A DNA stretch of 64,000 nt, taken from positions 1,612,001-1,676,000 of the forward strand of contig NC_020506.1 in assembly GCF_000344785.1 (NCBI RefSeq), in the 5' to 3' direction. A model generated the notes under the pieces. It saw only the letters and a program-made list of their open reading frames with translations. It was not told where the DNA came from and did not search any database. This document shows, one piece after another, positions 49,735-58,425 of the stretch (its first letter is position 1; each line of letters opens with the position of its first letter). Both the position numbers and the translations under genes were made by a program. The stretch is from Corynebacterium callunae DSM 20147. Lineage in GTDB: Bacteria; Actinomycetota; Actinomycetes; Mycobacteriales; Mycobacteriaceae.

Positions 49735-50307
49735 ATGCGCACTGATGCACTTGTTCGGCGACAAAAAATCATCATGACCGCCTGCGAGCTTTATCGCAGC
49801 AAGCATCACGATTCATTGACCATGGAAAACATCGCGGAAAAGGCTGGAGTTGGCATTGCCACGCTTTATAGAAATTTCCCAGATCGCTTTTCTTTGGACA
49901 TGGCCTGTGCGCAATTTCTTTTTGAGGGCGTCATTGGTTTAGAGGAAGAAGCCGTGGCTGCCTTTGACAACAATCCCCGCGAAGTCTGGATCTCCTTCAA
50001 TAAGGCACTTATCGATAAAGGCCTAGGGTCCCTCGTGCCGGCCCTTGCACCTCGTAGCCTTGATGAACTTCCCCCCGAAGTTTCAGTGCTGCGTGAAAAA
50101 ACTAAAGTGCTAACCGAGGCCCTTATTGAACATGGGAAAAAGCACAAGCTCGTACATGCAGACATCGATGCTCGCACTTATATTGTGGGCTTAATTACCG
50201 TCTCCCGAACTCCTTTGCCAGCACTTGCCGCTGTTACCGAGAACCTTTCCACCACCCTGCTTGGTATTTTCCTCGCGGGCCTAGAACACGGCGGCCAGCC
50301 GGTGTAG
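49735..50307 (+). CDS. TetR-family regulator
   Basis: 190 residues. The N-terminal helix-turn-helix is clear (RRQKIIMTACELYRSKHHDS, TMENIAEKAGVGIATLYRNF), the rest is an all-helical ligand-binding part with no assignable ligand. It starts behind GGAGG. It is divergent from the degenerate ABC/YhgE pair and most likely represses it; a HEPN-motif/CBS-like protein follows 24 bases downstream, so it may be cotranscribed with it. Confidence 0.88.
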   Translation: MRTDALVRRQKIIMTACELYRSKHHDSLTMENIAEKAGVGIATLYRNFPDRFSLDMACAQFLFEGVIGLEEEAVAAFDNNPREVWISFNKALIDKGLGSLVPALAPRSLDELPPEVSVLREKTKVLTEALIEHGKKHKLVHADIDARTYIVGLITVSRTPLPALAAVTENLSTTLLGIFLAGLEHGGQPV

Positions 50308-50331
50308 CCCAATCTCACTAAAGTCGGGCGT

Positions 50332-51048
50332 ATGACTCCCAACATCGACCGAGCTACGCAATTCCTCGCAGCCTTTAACGATATTGAATCCCACCTAAGA
50401 TTCCGCCTTAATGCCGATATCTCCGATTCTTTTCGGTGGATGGTGGGACAAGCTGCAAACCGGCGCCTCATCAATCCAGCCCAGGAAGAAGTCCTGAAGT
50501 CTTTTAGTGAGTTAAGAAACGCCATTAGCCACGGCACTTATCACAACAATAAGCCCATCGCGGACCCCCGACCAGACACCGTGGCCACCATTGAAAAGAT
50601 CCGCGACGTACTACTTAATCCACCCCTAGCTTTAAAAGTTCTGCCAGCACAACAGGTAAAAATCTTCTATAGCAATAGCTCCATCGCCGAAGTCTTGGAG
50701 CTTATCCGCACCACTGAAATTTCCCAGTTCCCCATCTATCAAGATGGCGAATACCTCAGTTTGCTCACCACCAACACCATTGCCCGCTGGATTGCCGCTG
50801 ACCTTAAAGACAACGCGAAGATCAACGCCAAGACAATCAAAGATGTATTGAGGTTTGCAGAAAGCTCAGATACTGCTGTCCTACTTCCTCGCTCCGCCAC
50901 CGCCCAAGAGGTGGTAGATGCCCTAACTAGCCCCGAGCTGCCATGGTCAGTGATCATTACCGAAAACGGCACAAAGCACCAAAAGCCACTGCGTCTAATA
51001 ACGGGTTGGGACCTCCGTCTCCTCCTTGAAAAGCTGGAAAACCCTTAA
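50332..51048 (+). CDS. Protein with HEPN-like RxxxxH motif and two CBS-like domains
   Basis: 238 residues of unknown function. The N-terminal helical part (about residues 1-100) contains ELRNAISHGTY with R62 and H67, the R-x4-H signature of HEPN nucleases. The C-terminal part (about 110-238) looks like a CBS pair: FYSNSSIAEVLELIRTTEISQFPIYQ and AVLLPRSATAQEVVDALTSPELPWSVIIT. CBS pairs bind adenine nucleotides. It follows the TetR gene by 24 bases. An RNA-cutting or nucleotide-sensing role is inferred, not shown; HEPN folds can be inactive. Confidence 0.62.
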   Translation: MTPNIDRATQFLAAFNDIESHLRFRLNADISDSFRWMVGQAANRRLINPAQEEVLKSFSELRNAISHGTYHNNKPIADPRPDTVATIEKIRDVLLNPPLALKVLPAQQVKIFYSNSSIAEVLELIRTTEISQFPIYQDGEYLSLLTTNTIARWIAADLKDNAKINAKTIKDVLRFAESSDTAVLLPRSATAQEVVDALTSPELPWSVIITENGTKHQKPLRLITGWDLRLLLEKLENP

Positions 51049-51067
51049 TGTAATGCCTTTTTAATCA

Positions 51068-51100
51068 TTTGTTGCACGCGTCAACAAAATGTTTTAGAAT
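51068..51100 (+). promoter_or_regulatory. Promoter with operator upstream of the LLM/FMN-reductase pair
   Basis: TTGCAC (51072-51077), 17 bases and TAGAAT (51095-51100) form a good sigma-A promoter. The perfect inverted repeat TTTGTTG-cacgcgt-CAACAAA (51068-51088) overlaps the -35 box, as an operator would. A half-site CAACAAA recurs at 51111. The regulator is not identified. Confidence 0.7.
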
Positions 51101-51152
51101 GGTGACATATCAACAAACTTTAGTTAGCAGCCTCCAGAAAGAAGCGCATATC

Positions 51153-52274
51153 ATGCAATTCGGAATTTTCACCATCGGCGATGTCACCGTAGATCCCAAC
51201 ACCGGCAAGGCTCCCACTGAGGCCGAGCGCATTGAGGCAATGACTCAAATTGCCCTCAAGGCAGAAGAAGTTGGATTAGATGTTTTCGCCACCGGCGAGC
51301 ACCACAACCCTCCCTTCGTTCCTTCTTCCCCAACCACTCACCTGGCTTATATCGCAGCAAAGACCGAAAAACTGCTGCTTTCCACCTCTACCACCCTGAT
51401 CACCACCAATGACCCAGTGAAGATTGCCGAGGACTTCGCGTTCTTGCAGCACCTTTCCGGCGGCCGTGTTGATTTGATGATGGGACGCGGAAACACTGGC
51501 CCGGTTTACCCATGGTTTGGCAAGGATATCCGTCAGGGCATCCCACTAGCTATTGAGAACTACCACCTACTGCGTCGTTTGTGGCGTGAGGAAGTAGTGA
51601 ACTGGCAGGGTAAGTTCCGCACTCCATTGCAGGGTTATACCTCTACCCCAGCTCCACTTGATGGTGTTGCGCCTTTCGTTTGGCACGGTTCCATCCGCTC
51701 CACCGAAATTGCAGAACAGGCAGCCTTCTACGGCGATGGCTTCTTCCACAACAACATTTTCTGGAACAAAGAGCACACCGCGCAAATGGTAAACCTCTAC
51801 CGTCAGCGTTTTGAGTACTACGGCCATGGCCAAGCTGATCAGGCCATCGTTGGTCTGGGTGGACAGGCATTTATCGGCGACACCGAAGCAGAGGCCAAGA
51901 AGTTCTTCCGCCCTTACTTCGACAACGCTCCGGTTTATGGCCACGGCCCATCCATGGAGGACTTCACCCGCATGACACCACTGACCGTGGGTACTGCGGA
52001 ACAAGTCATCGAGCGCACTATGGAATTTGCTGACTGGGTGGGCGATTACCAGCGCCAACTATTCTTGGTTGATCACGCCGGTCTGCCACTTGAGGTTGTC
52101 CTGGATCAGATCGAACGTCTGGGTCGCGATGTTGTTCCTGAGGTCCGCCGTCGCATGGAAGAGCGTCGCCCAGATCACGTTCCTTCCGATCCTCCAACCC
52201 ACAGCTCCCTGTTGGCTAACCCAAATAGCCCACACTTCAAGGTAAACCCCGGCCAGCCATCCGATGAGAAATAA
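51153..52274 (+). CDS. LLM-class flavin-dependent monooxygenase, CE1758 family
   Basis: About 373 residues. Luciferase-like TIM-barrel monooxygenase (MQFGIFTIGDVTVDP, GLDVFATGEHHNPPF, HLSGGRVDLMMGRGNTGPVYPWFG) of the family named from C. efficiens CE1758, which always pairs with an FMN reductase. It uses reduced FMN and oxygen; the substrate is unknown. ATG at 51153 sits at the family start; an open frame of 28 codons upstream lacks family sequence. The reductase gene begins nine bases after its stop. Confidence 0.9.
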   Translation: MQFGIFTIGDVTVDPNTGKAPTEAERIEAMTQIALKAEEVGLDVFATGEHHNPPFVPSSPTTHLAYIAAKTEKLLLSTSTTLITTNDPVKIAEDFAFLQHLSGGRVDLMMGRGNTGPVYPWFGKDIRQGIPLAIENYHLLRRLWREEVVNWQGKFRTPLQGYTSTPAPLDGVAPFVWHGSIRSTEIAEQAAFYGDGFFHNNIFWNKEHTAQMVNLYRQRFEYYGHGQADQAIVGLGGQAFIGDTEAEAKKFFRPYFDNAPVYGHGPSMEDFTRMTPLTVGTAEQVIERTMEFADWVGDYQRQLFLVDHAGLPLEVVLDQIERLGRDVVPEVRRRMEERRPDHVPSDPPTHSSLLANPNSPHFKVNPGQPSDEK

Positions 52275-52283
52275 GGAGAGACA

Positions 52284-52970
52284 ATGCGCAAGCTCACTGT
52301 AGTTACTGCAGGTCTATCCAATCCTTCAACCACTCGCTCTGTTGCTGATCAGCTCACCAAAGCAGTTAATGCTGCGGTGACTGCTCGTGGAGAAGCGCTA
52401 GACATCGAAGTTATTGAGATCCGCGATCTCATCTTTGATCTCTCTACCTCCTTCACCAGCGCCGGTATGAGCTCACCAGCACTTGACGCTGCCAAGGAAC
52501 GCCTGGCTAACTCCGATGGTCTTATTGCGGTGACCCCAGTCTTCACCGCTAGCTATTCCGGCATCTTCAAGATGTTCTTTGATGTACTTGATCCCAAGAC
52601 TATTGTGGGTCTGCCTACCATCATTGCGGCATCGGCTGGGTCAGCCCGTCACTCCCTCGTACTAGATCATGCCATTCGCCCGCTGTTTAACTACCTGCGA
52701 GCAGTGGTTGTCCCCACCGGTGTCTTTGCCGCCACCGAGGACTTTGGTACCGAAGCAGGTGCAGATTTTGAAAGGCGAGTTAATCGCGCAGCCGGCGAAC
52801 TAGCAACCCTTATGCTGCAGGATTTCAGCAGCGTGGAGGGTCTAGGCGGCGCAACTGCCAATCAGGACGCGGATCTATCCTTCCGTCGCAATCGCCACAC
52901 CGGCGTAACCCCTGGTGAGAACTTCAGCAGCTTCGCTGATCTTCTCAAAGGCCACGACGGCGCCAGCTAG
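52284..52970 (+). CDS. FMN reductase partner of the LLM monooxygenase, CE1759 family
   Basis: 228 residues, NADPH-dependent FMN reductase fold (VVTAGLSNPSTTRSVADQLTKA at the N-terminus, VTPVFTASYSGIFKMFFDVLD in the middle). It would supply reduced FMN to the upstream monooxygenase. AAGGAGA lies before the ATG. A strong terminator follows 13 bases after the stop, so the pair is a two-gene operon. Confidence 0.9.
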   Translation: MRKLTVVTAGLSNPSTTRSVADQLTKAVNAAVTARGEALDIEVIEIRDLIFDLSTSFTSAGMSSPALDAAKERLANSDGLIAVTPVFTASYSGIFKMFFDVLDPKTIVGLPTIIAASAGSARHSLVLDHAIRPLFNYLRAVVVPTGVFAATEDFGTEAGADFERRVNRAAGELATLMLQDFSSVEGLGGATANQDADLSFRRNRHTGVTPGENFSSFADLLKGHDGAS

Positions 52971-52983
52971 AAACTGAACACAA

Positions 52984-53028
52984 TGCCCGTCACCCCGTGT
53001 AAAAACACACAGGGTGGCGGGCATTTTT
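52984..53028 (+). terminator. Terminator of the LLM/FMN-reductase operon
   Basis: GCCCG-t-CACCC and GTGT pair with ACAC and GGGTG-g-CGGGC around an A-rich tip, followed by ATTTTT. The stem starts 15 bases after the reductase stop. The rest of the gap to sdaA (53138) should contain the sdaA promoter; I see no clear site. Confidence 0.9.
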
Positions 53029-53138
53029 CACTTTCCGCGTGGGAAAACCACCTAAACAAAACTAGATGGCTAAAATCGGGCGAATCCTATTCAGTTCAAA
53101 TTCTATTTTGCACCTAAAGTAAAGGCCCACCTTCAGCC

Positions 53139-54488
53139 ATGGCAATTAGCGTTGTAGATCTTTTTAGTGTCGGTATCGGACCATCATCCTCCCATACCGT
53201 CGGCCCCATGCGAACGGCATTGGAGTTTATCAAGCACTCCCCCAGTGAGCATGTGGATATTGTGCTGCACGGTTCGCTGGCTGCAACAGGTAAAGGCCAC
53301 AGCACAGATCGTGCGGTGTTATTGGGTCTGGTGGGATGGGAACCCACCACCGTGCCTATCGACGCGGCCCCCATCCCCGGCGCACCGATTCCAGCCGAGG
53401 GAACAGTCAGCGGTCCCCTCGGCACAATAAGTTATTCACTCACCTTTGATCCAACGCCTCTTAAAGAACATCCAAATGCAGTTACCTTCAAGGGCAGCAG
53501 CACCCGCACTTATCTTTCAGTGGGCGGTGGCTTCATTCTGAGCCTTGAGGAACTGCTAGATCGTGGACCGCTCGGCTCTGGTGCATCAACTGTTCACCCA
53601 GAAGTGGTTTTGACCAAACCTTTTAAAACTGCAGCCCAGTTACTCTCCTTTGAAGAAGACTTTGCAAAGGTCATGGAGGTTAATGAAACCGCCATTCATG
53701 GCGACATTAATAAGGTTTATGCGCACTTGGATCACGTATGGAAGATTATGCAGGACTGTGTGGCTCAAGGCATCGCAACTCCTGGCACCTTGCCTGGTGG
53801 GTTGAATGTCTCCCGGCGCGCGCCGATGGTGCATGACCTGGTCAAAGGTAAGCACAATATCGCATTGGGTTCTTCCCTCGACGCCATGGAGTGGGTCAAC
53901 CTTTATGCCTTGGCTGTCAATGAGGAAAATGCTGCCGGTGGTCGCGTGGTTACCGCACCAACCAATGGTGCTGCCGGAATTATCCCGGCTGTCATGCATT
54001 ATGCACGCGATTTCCTGGCCGGTTTTGATGGAGAAAAAGCTCGTATTTTCCTTATGACCGCAGGTGCAGTGGGCATTATCATCAAGGAAAATGCCTCAAT
54101 TTCCGGCGCAGAAGTAGGATGCCAGGGTGAGGTTGGTTCTGCGTCCGCTATGGCAGCTGCCGGCCTTTGTGCGGTGCTAGGTGGAAATCCGCAGCAGGTG
54201 GAAAACGCCGCGGAGATCGCCTTGGAGCACAACTTGGGGCTTACCTGCGATCCAGTCGGCGGCTTGGTGCAGATTCCATGCATTGAGCGCAACGCTATTG
54301 GCGCGGTCAAAGCTATTAATGCCGCACGCCTGGCTCGTATCGGCGAGGGAAATAACCGCGTGAGCTTGGACGATGTAGTGGTGACCATGGCGGCTACGGG
54401 TCGCGACATGCTCACCAAATATAAGGAAACCTCCATGGGTGGTTTGGCAACCACCCTCGGTTTCCCCGTCAACTACACCGAGTGTTAG
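53139..54488 (+). CDS. sdaA: L-serine ammonia-lyase (L-serine dehydratase)
   Basis: Converts L-serine to pyruvate and ammonia with a [4Fe-4S] cluster. 449 residues, single-chain form with fused beta and alpha domains. The N-terminus has [25 protein letters not shown]; the Cys ligands lie in the C-terminal half ([34 protein letters not shown]). Such enzymes are oxygen-sensitive and a known serine-degrading route in C. glutamicum. It converges on hisS and the palindrome between the two stops could end both transcripts. Confidence 0.96.
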   Translation: MAISVVDLFSVGIGPSSSHTVGPMRTALEFIKHSPSEHVDIVLHGSLAATGKGHSTDRAVLLGLVGWEPTTVPIDAAPIPGAPIPAEGTVSGPLGTISYSLTFDPTPLKEHPNAVTFKGSSTRTYLSVGGGFILSLEELLDRGPLGSGASTVHPEVVLTKPFKTAAQLLSFEEDFAKVMEVNETAIHGDINKVYAHLDHVWKIMQDCVAQGIATPGTLPGGLNVSRRAPMVHDLVKGKHNIALGSSLDAMEWVNLYALAVNEENAAGGRVVTAPTNGAAGIIPAVMHYARDFLAGFDGEKARIFLMTAGAVGIIIKENASISGAEVGCQGEVGSASAMAAAGLCAVLGGNPQQVENAAEIALEHNLGLTCDPVGGLVQIPCIERNAIGAVKAINAARLARIGEGNNRVSLDDVVVTMAATGRDMLTKYKETSMGGLATTLGFPVNYTEC

Positions 54489-54498
54489 GGCGAGGGGC

Positions 54499-54522
54499 GC
54501 GTCGAAAAGCGCTTTTCGACGC
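54499..54522. repeat. Perfect palindrome between sdaA and hisS
   Basis: A 24-base perfect palindrome with the core GTCGAAAAGCGCTTTTCGAC lies between the convergent sdaA and hisS stops. The same core follows aspS at 40359-40380, and partial copies occur at 18745-18762 (inside the SDR gene) and near 57604. Confidence 0.9.
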
Positions 54523-54528
54523 AAACCT

Positions 54529-55818
54529 CTAGCTCTCTAGTTTGTCCTGCAAGAACTGCAAAACTCCATCAAGGGCAACATCGTACTGCTCATGCGCGCG
54601 CATGTTCTTGATAGCGATGGAGTCATTCTCCAGCTCCTGCTCGCCGAGCACGAGGGTGTAGAGCGCGCGGGAGCGATCAGCGCCCTTCATCGCGCCCTTT
54701 AGACCTCGGTCACCATAGGACATATCGGCAGAAATACCTGCCGCACGCAGCTGATTAATAACCACAGCTAGAACTTCCTTGGCTTCGGCGCCAAGTGCGA
54801 CACCATAAACATCAACACGACGCTCAGCGCCTACGGTGACACCCTCGGCTTCCAAAGCAAGCAAAGTGCGATCCACACCGAGGCCGTAACCGATGCCGGA
54901 AAGGTCCTGTCCGCCAAGCTGTGCCATGAGGCCGTCATAACGACCACCACCACCGATGCCGGATTGTGCACCCAGGCCATCGTGAACAAACTCAAAACAG
55001 GTCTTGGTGTAGTAGTCAAGACCGCGCACCATGCGTGGGTTGACCTCATAAGGCACACCCATATCGTCCAGTAGACCGGTGACAGTCTCGAAGTGCTCGC
55101 GGCAATCCGCATCCAGGTGATCAAGCATCAATGGTGCATCCGCAGTCATTTCCTTGACCTCTGGGCGTTTATCATCAAGCACACGCAGTGGATTGAGCTC
55201 CGCACGCTTGCGAGTCTCCTCATCCAATGGCAAAGCAAAGAGGAAATCCTGCAGCTTCTGGCGGTAGGCCGGACGGCAGTTACGGTCACCAAGGCTGGTG
55301 AGCTCCAGACGGAAACCCTTTAGTCCGAGGCTGCGGTAGGAACGATCCGCCAAGGCAATGATCTCAGCATCTAGTGCTGGATCATCGATACCAATGGCCT
55401 CGACACCAACCTGCTGCAGCTGGCGGTAACGGCCAGCCTGTGGACGCTCATAACGGAAGAAAGGACCTGCATAGTTGAGCTTTACGGGAAGTTGACCGCG
55501 GTCCAAGCTGTGTTCAATAACTGCACGCATGACACCAGCGGTACCTTCTGGACGCAGGGTAACGGAACGATCACCGCGGTCAGCAAAGGTATACATTTCC
55601 TTGCTCACCACGTCGGTAGATTCACCAACGCCACGGGCAAAAAGTCCGGTGTCTTCAAAGATTGGCAGCTCAATGTGCTCAAAGCCAGCATTATGTGCCT
55701 GCTGAATAAAGTTATCGCGTACTGCTAGGAATGCAGCAGACTGTGGAGGGGTGTAATCAGGTACACCCTTAGGGGCAGTAAAGGGCTGAATCTTCTCGGA
55801 CTTTTTCTGTTCACTCAC
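54529..55818 (-). CDS. hisS: Histidyl-tRNA synthetase
   Basis: Charges tRNA-His. 429 residues: class II core with motif 2 [21 protein letters not shown] near residue 84 and [21 protein letters not shown], HisA-type motif [14 protein letters not shown] near residue 294, and the C-terminal anticodon-binding domain. It is downstream of the MBL hydrolase gene on the same strand, 51 bases away, an order seen in corynebacteria. Confidence 0.97.
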   Translation of the reverse strand: MSEQKKSEKIQPFTAPKGVPDYTPPQSAAFLAVRDNFIQQAHNAGFEHIELPIFEDTGLFARGVGESTDVVSKEMYTFADRGDRSVTLRPEGTAGVMRAVIEHSLDRGQLPVKLNYAGPFFRYERPQAGRYRQLQQVGVEAIGIDDPALDAEIIALADRSYRSLGLKGFRLELTSLGDRNCRPAYRQKLQDFLFALPLDEETRKRAELNPLRVLDDKRPEVKEMTADAPLMLDHLDADCREHFETVTGLLDDMGVPYEVNPRMVRGLDYYTKTCFEFVHDGLGAQSGIGGGGRYDGLMAQLGGQDLSGIGYGLGVDRTLLALEAEGVTVGAERRVDVYGVALGAEAKEVLAVVINQLRAAGISADMSYGDRGLKGAMKGADRSRALYTLVLGEQELENDSIAIKNMRAHEQYDVALDGVLQFLQDKLES

Positions 55819-55869
55819 GATTATTAACGATACCTATTCACTGTGTTGGTGTAGTACTTGCCTGGTTTT

Positions 55870-56517
55870 TTAAGAGTTTAGGGCGCGCAAATAAGGGTTG
55901 CTCATACGCTCGGCTCGCATCGTGGTGGTTGGACCATGTCCAGGCAGGATTTGTAAAGCATCATCAAGGCCCAAAACTACGGTGCGCAAGGATTCTTGCA
56001 TGGCTGCGTCATCGGACCATTCCAAATCGGTGCGACCAATTGATCCCTTAAAGAGCACATCACCTGAGAAGCAATATTCCTTGCCAACCAACAAAGTACA
56101 ACCAGGGGAATGTCCTGGTGCATGAGCCAAGCTAAATTCTTCGCCTGCCAGCGTGATGGTTTCTCCGTCGACAAGCTCCTGCAGTTCTTCTGGAGTTGGT
56201 GAGATCATATTGGCAGCGTCAAAAAGCAACGCGGACTTGGATCCCGAAGCTTTATAGGATTCCAGGAAGAAGGCATCTGCAGCGTGGATATAGACCTGTG
56301 CATTAAAGCGCTGTGCCACTGCACCAGCGTCCCTGATGTGGTCAATATGGCCGTGAGTCAGCACAACCTTATCTACCGTCAAATCATTACTGGTGATGTA
56401 TTCCACCAGGTTGTCATATGAGTGCATACCCGGATCGATGATGGCTACTTCATTTCCACCGCGAACCACATAACAATTGGTCTTATAAGGACCTGCTGCA
56501 AAGCCGAGAATCTCCAT
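55870..56517 (-). CDS. MBL-fold metallohydrolase (glyoxalase II-like)
   Basis: 215 residues. The metallo-beta-lactamase motif THGHIDHIRDAG is near residue 54, followed by further ligands in HAPGHSPGCTLLV, FSGDVLFKGSIGRTDL and ILPGHGPTTTM. Substrate unknown; relatives include hydroxyacylglutathione hydrolases, but corynebacteria use mycothiol instead of glutathione, so a mycothiol thioester or another ester is more likely. hisS follows. Confidence 0.88.
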   Translation of the reverse strand: MEILGFAAGPYKTNCYVVRGGNEVAIIDPGMHSYDNLVEYITSNDLTVDKVVLTHGHIDHIRDAGAVAQRFNAQVYIHAADAFFLESYKASGSKSALLFDAANMISPTPEELQELVDGETITLAGEEFSLAHAPGHSPGCTLLVGKEYCFSGDVLFKGSIGRTDLEWSDDAAMQESLRTVVLGLDDALQILPGHGPTTTMRAERMSNPYLRALNS

Positions 56518-56674
56518 AGGCCACTAGTCTAATGCTCCCCTTCCCAAAATTAAGAACACGCTGCAGCTTCCTCCAATCTTCACACGGTAGAGTGGCTCAA
56601 GTTAGTATGGTGAAGATTTTTGACTCAGGTTAAAAATGACCAAAGACACTGAATGAGGCAAGGGATCAAACTCT

Positions 56675-57520
56675 GTGAGTACAAATAAGGATCGCCGCCA
56701 AAAGGCGCTCTCCCAGCTTGAAAAAGAAATCAAGAGCCGGGATTTGAAAGAAAAAACGAAACCATTGACAGTTGTTTTTGCTTCTTTGGCTGTCATCCTC
56801 GTTGTCGTTGGCGGAATCTGGTACGCCTCAACTCGGGGAACCGAAGATGAGGCAATCACGGCAGAAGAAACTTCAGCTACCACCACTGAAGCACCAAGCT
56901 ATGAGACCTTGTCTCTTGCCCGCACCACCCCACTTGCAGACACTGTCACTTGTGAATACACCGACGCTGGCGAGGCTTCCCGCACGGTTTCCAAGCCTGC
57001 TACCGAGAACATCCCAGCAACTGGCACTGTGACCGTCAATTTGGCTACTGCTCAGGGCAATATCGGTATGGAACTCGATCGCTCTGTATCCCCTTGTACC
57101 GTTAATGCCGTTGAGCACTTTGCAGCTGAGGGCTACTACAACGACACTGTCTGCCACCGCATCACCACTTCTGGCATCTACGTGCTCCAGTGTGGCGATC
57201 CTAGCGGCACCGGCGCTGGCGGACCTGGTTTCAACTTTGCCAATGAGTACCCCACCGATGAAGCAACTGATACCACCAATCCTGTGATCTACTCCCGCGG
57301 CACCATTGCAATGGCTAACGCCGGCGTTGGCACCAACGGTTCCCAGTTCTTCCTGAACTACCAGGATTCCCCACTGCAGCCTAACTACACCTACTTCGGC
57401 AAGATCACCGATGAAGGTCTAGCAACCTTGGACTCCATTGCAGCAGCCGGCGCTGCTGACGGTGCCAGCGATGGCGCCCCAGCTACCGAGGTTCGCATTA
57501 GCACTGCTACTGTGAGCTAG
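56675..57520 (+). CDS. Membrane-anchored or secreted peptidyl-prolyl isomerase (cyclophilin)
   Basis: 281 residues. A charged N-terminus (STNKDRRQKALSQLEKEIKSRD split) precedes one membrane helix at about residues 34-52 (VVFASLAVILVVVGGIWYAS), then a linker of Thr/Glu, then the cyclophilin domain from about residue 110: CHRITTSGIYVLQCGDP with the catalytic Arg, GTGAGGPGFNFANEY and GSQFFLNYQDSPLQPNYTYFGKI. It likely folds exported proteins. The start is a GTG behind AAGGGA. A terminator follows the stop. Confidence 0.9.
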   Translation: MSTNKDRRQKALSQLEKEIKSRDLKEKTKPLTVVFASLAVILVVVGGIWYASTRGTEDEAITAEETSATTTEAPSYETLSLARTTPLADTVTCEYTDAGEASRTVSKPATENIPATGTVTVNLATAQGNIGMELDRSVSPCTVNAVEHFAAEGYYNDTVCHRITTSGIYVLQCGDPSGTGAGGPGFNFANEYPTDEATDTTNPVIYSRGTIAMANAGVGTNGSQFFLNYQDSPLQPNYTYFGKITDEGLATLDSIAAAGAADGASDGAPATEVRISTATVS

Positions 57521-57531
57521 TTTTTCCCTTG

Positions 57532-57565
57532 AGCCGTGATCCCCTGCGGGGTATCACGGCTTTTT
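57532..57565 (+). terminator. Terminator of the cyclophilin gene
   Basis: AGCCGTGAT-CCCC pairs with GGGG-TATCACGGCT around TGC, and TTTTT follows. It starts 12 bases after the stop. Confidence 0.92.
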
Positions 57566-57591
57566 CATGTCTACAACAGGGTGTGCGACCT

Positions 57592-57613
57592 AGAGCTTTT
57601 AAAGAGCTTTTCG
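57592..57613. repeat. Two tandem 11-base units
   Basis: AGAGCTTTTAA and AGAGCTTTTCG are adjacent in the gap after the cyclophilin terminator. Their end resembles half of the GTCGAAAAGC... palindrome. The 57521-57959 gap also contains inverted repeats CCCC-gaaaa-GGGG near 57755 and GTGAAC/GTTCAC (57826-57850). Confidence 0.6.
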
Positions 57614-57887
57614 ACGGGTGACTGCCAGGAAATTATTAGATAGCACTATCTTTTCGGAAAGTGAATATTTGTCTAGAAAAATACTGCAGTTGCGGCTCCC
57701 TTGCAGGGAAAATTGCAGTTGAATGCAATACATACCCACATACATAGCTAACCCCGAAAAGGGGTGTTAATTTCTTCCAATTCTAATGCAAAGGCATGAA
57801 AATCTCAGCTTTTACCTAATAAAGAGTGAACTTTGGCCTCTTTGGTTCACAGACTGAGAGTTTTCGTCATATTTCATCACGTAACCC

Positions 57888-57916
57888 TTGCACGTAGATA
57901 ACACCACGGTTAAGGT
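57888..57916 (+). promoter_or_regulatory. Candidate promoter of the small secreted protein gene
   Basis: TTGCAC (57888-57893) and TAAGGT (57911-57916) are separated by 17 bases, close to the sigma-A consensus for corynebacteria, and lie 44 bases upstream of the ATG. The inverted repeat GTGAAC-N13-GTTCAC ends 37 bases before the -35 box. Confidence 0.55.
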
Positions 57917-57959
57917 GATCAGAGAAAATTATATTTCCCTGAAACGAAGGACCCAGGAC

Positions 57960-58307
57960 ATGAAGCTCTTCTCCCGTACCTCCCTGGTTGCACTTGGCAC
58001 TGCAGCAGCAATTTCCGCCTCTGCACTCTCTGTTCCTGCTTTTGCTCAGGATGTCTCCACCACTGCAACCACCACCGAGACCACCTCTGCGGCACCAACC
58101 ACTTCTCAGACCAGCACCCCTGCTGCTCCAATCACCGTGACCGAGACCAAGACCTCCGTTGTCACTGCTACCCCTACCAAGGAAGCAGAGTCCGGCTCTT
58201 CTGACACCAAGAACATCACCGCTTGGATCAGCATCATCACCGCAATCATCGGTGCGCTCTCCACCGTCTTGTCCTTCACCAGCAAGCTGGATACCTTCTT
58301 CAAGTAA
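57960..58307 (+). CDS. Small secreted protein with signal peptide, Thr/Ser/Pro-rich linker and amphipathic C-terminal helix
   Basis: 115 residues of unknown function. A signal peptide (RTSLVALGTAAAISASALSV, cleavage after AFA at residue 29) is followed by a Thr/Ser/Pro-rich linker (31-80) and a helical C-terminus (ITAWISIITAIIGALSTVLS, about 86-105). The composition suggests a cell-envelope protein; the helix recalls small corynebacterial channel peptides, but no homology can be claimed. GAAGGA precedes the ATG. It is a single-gene unit bounded by terminators, which is compatible with high expression. Confidence 0.7.
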   Translation: MKLFSRTSLVALGTAAAISASALSVPAFAQDVSTTATTTETTSAAPTTSQTSTPAAPITVTETKTSVVTATPTKEAESGSSDTKNITAWISIITAIIGALSTVLSFTSKLDTFFK

Positions 58308-58330
58308 GTCTTTACTTTAAGAACTCTAAA

Positions 58331-58364
58331 ATCCCAGTGTGATTCTTGCTCACACTGGGATTTT
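58331..58364 (+). terminator. Terminator of the small secreted protein gene
   Basis: ATCCCAGTGTGA pairs with TCACACTGGGAT around TTCTTGC, followed by TTTTT. It starts 23 bases after the stop. Confidence 0.93.
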
Positions 58365-58379
58365 TCCTATCTTCAGCAC

Positions 58380-58413
58380 AAATGCCCGGGACCACTAATG
58401 GTCCCGGGCATTT
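58380..58413 (-). terminator. Terminator of rel
   Basis: Arms AAATGCCCGGGACCA (58380-58394) and TGGTCCCGGGCATTT (58399-58413) are perfectly complementary around a 4-base tip, 12 bases after the rel stop. Symmetry allows it to work in both directions. Confidence 0.9.
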
Positions 58414-58425
58414 GTCGTGTTTTAC

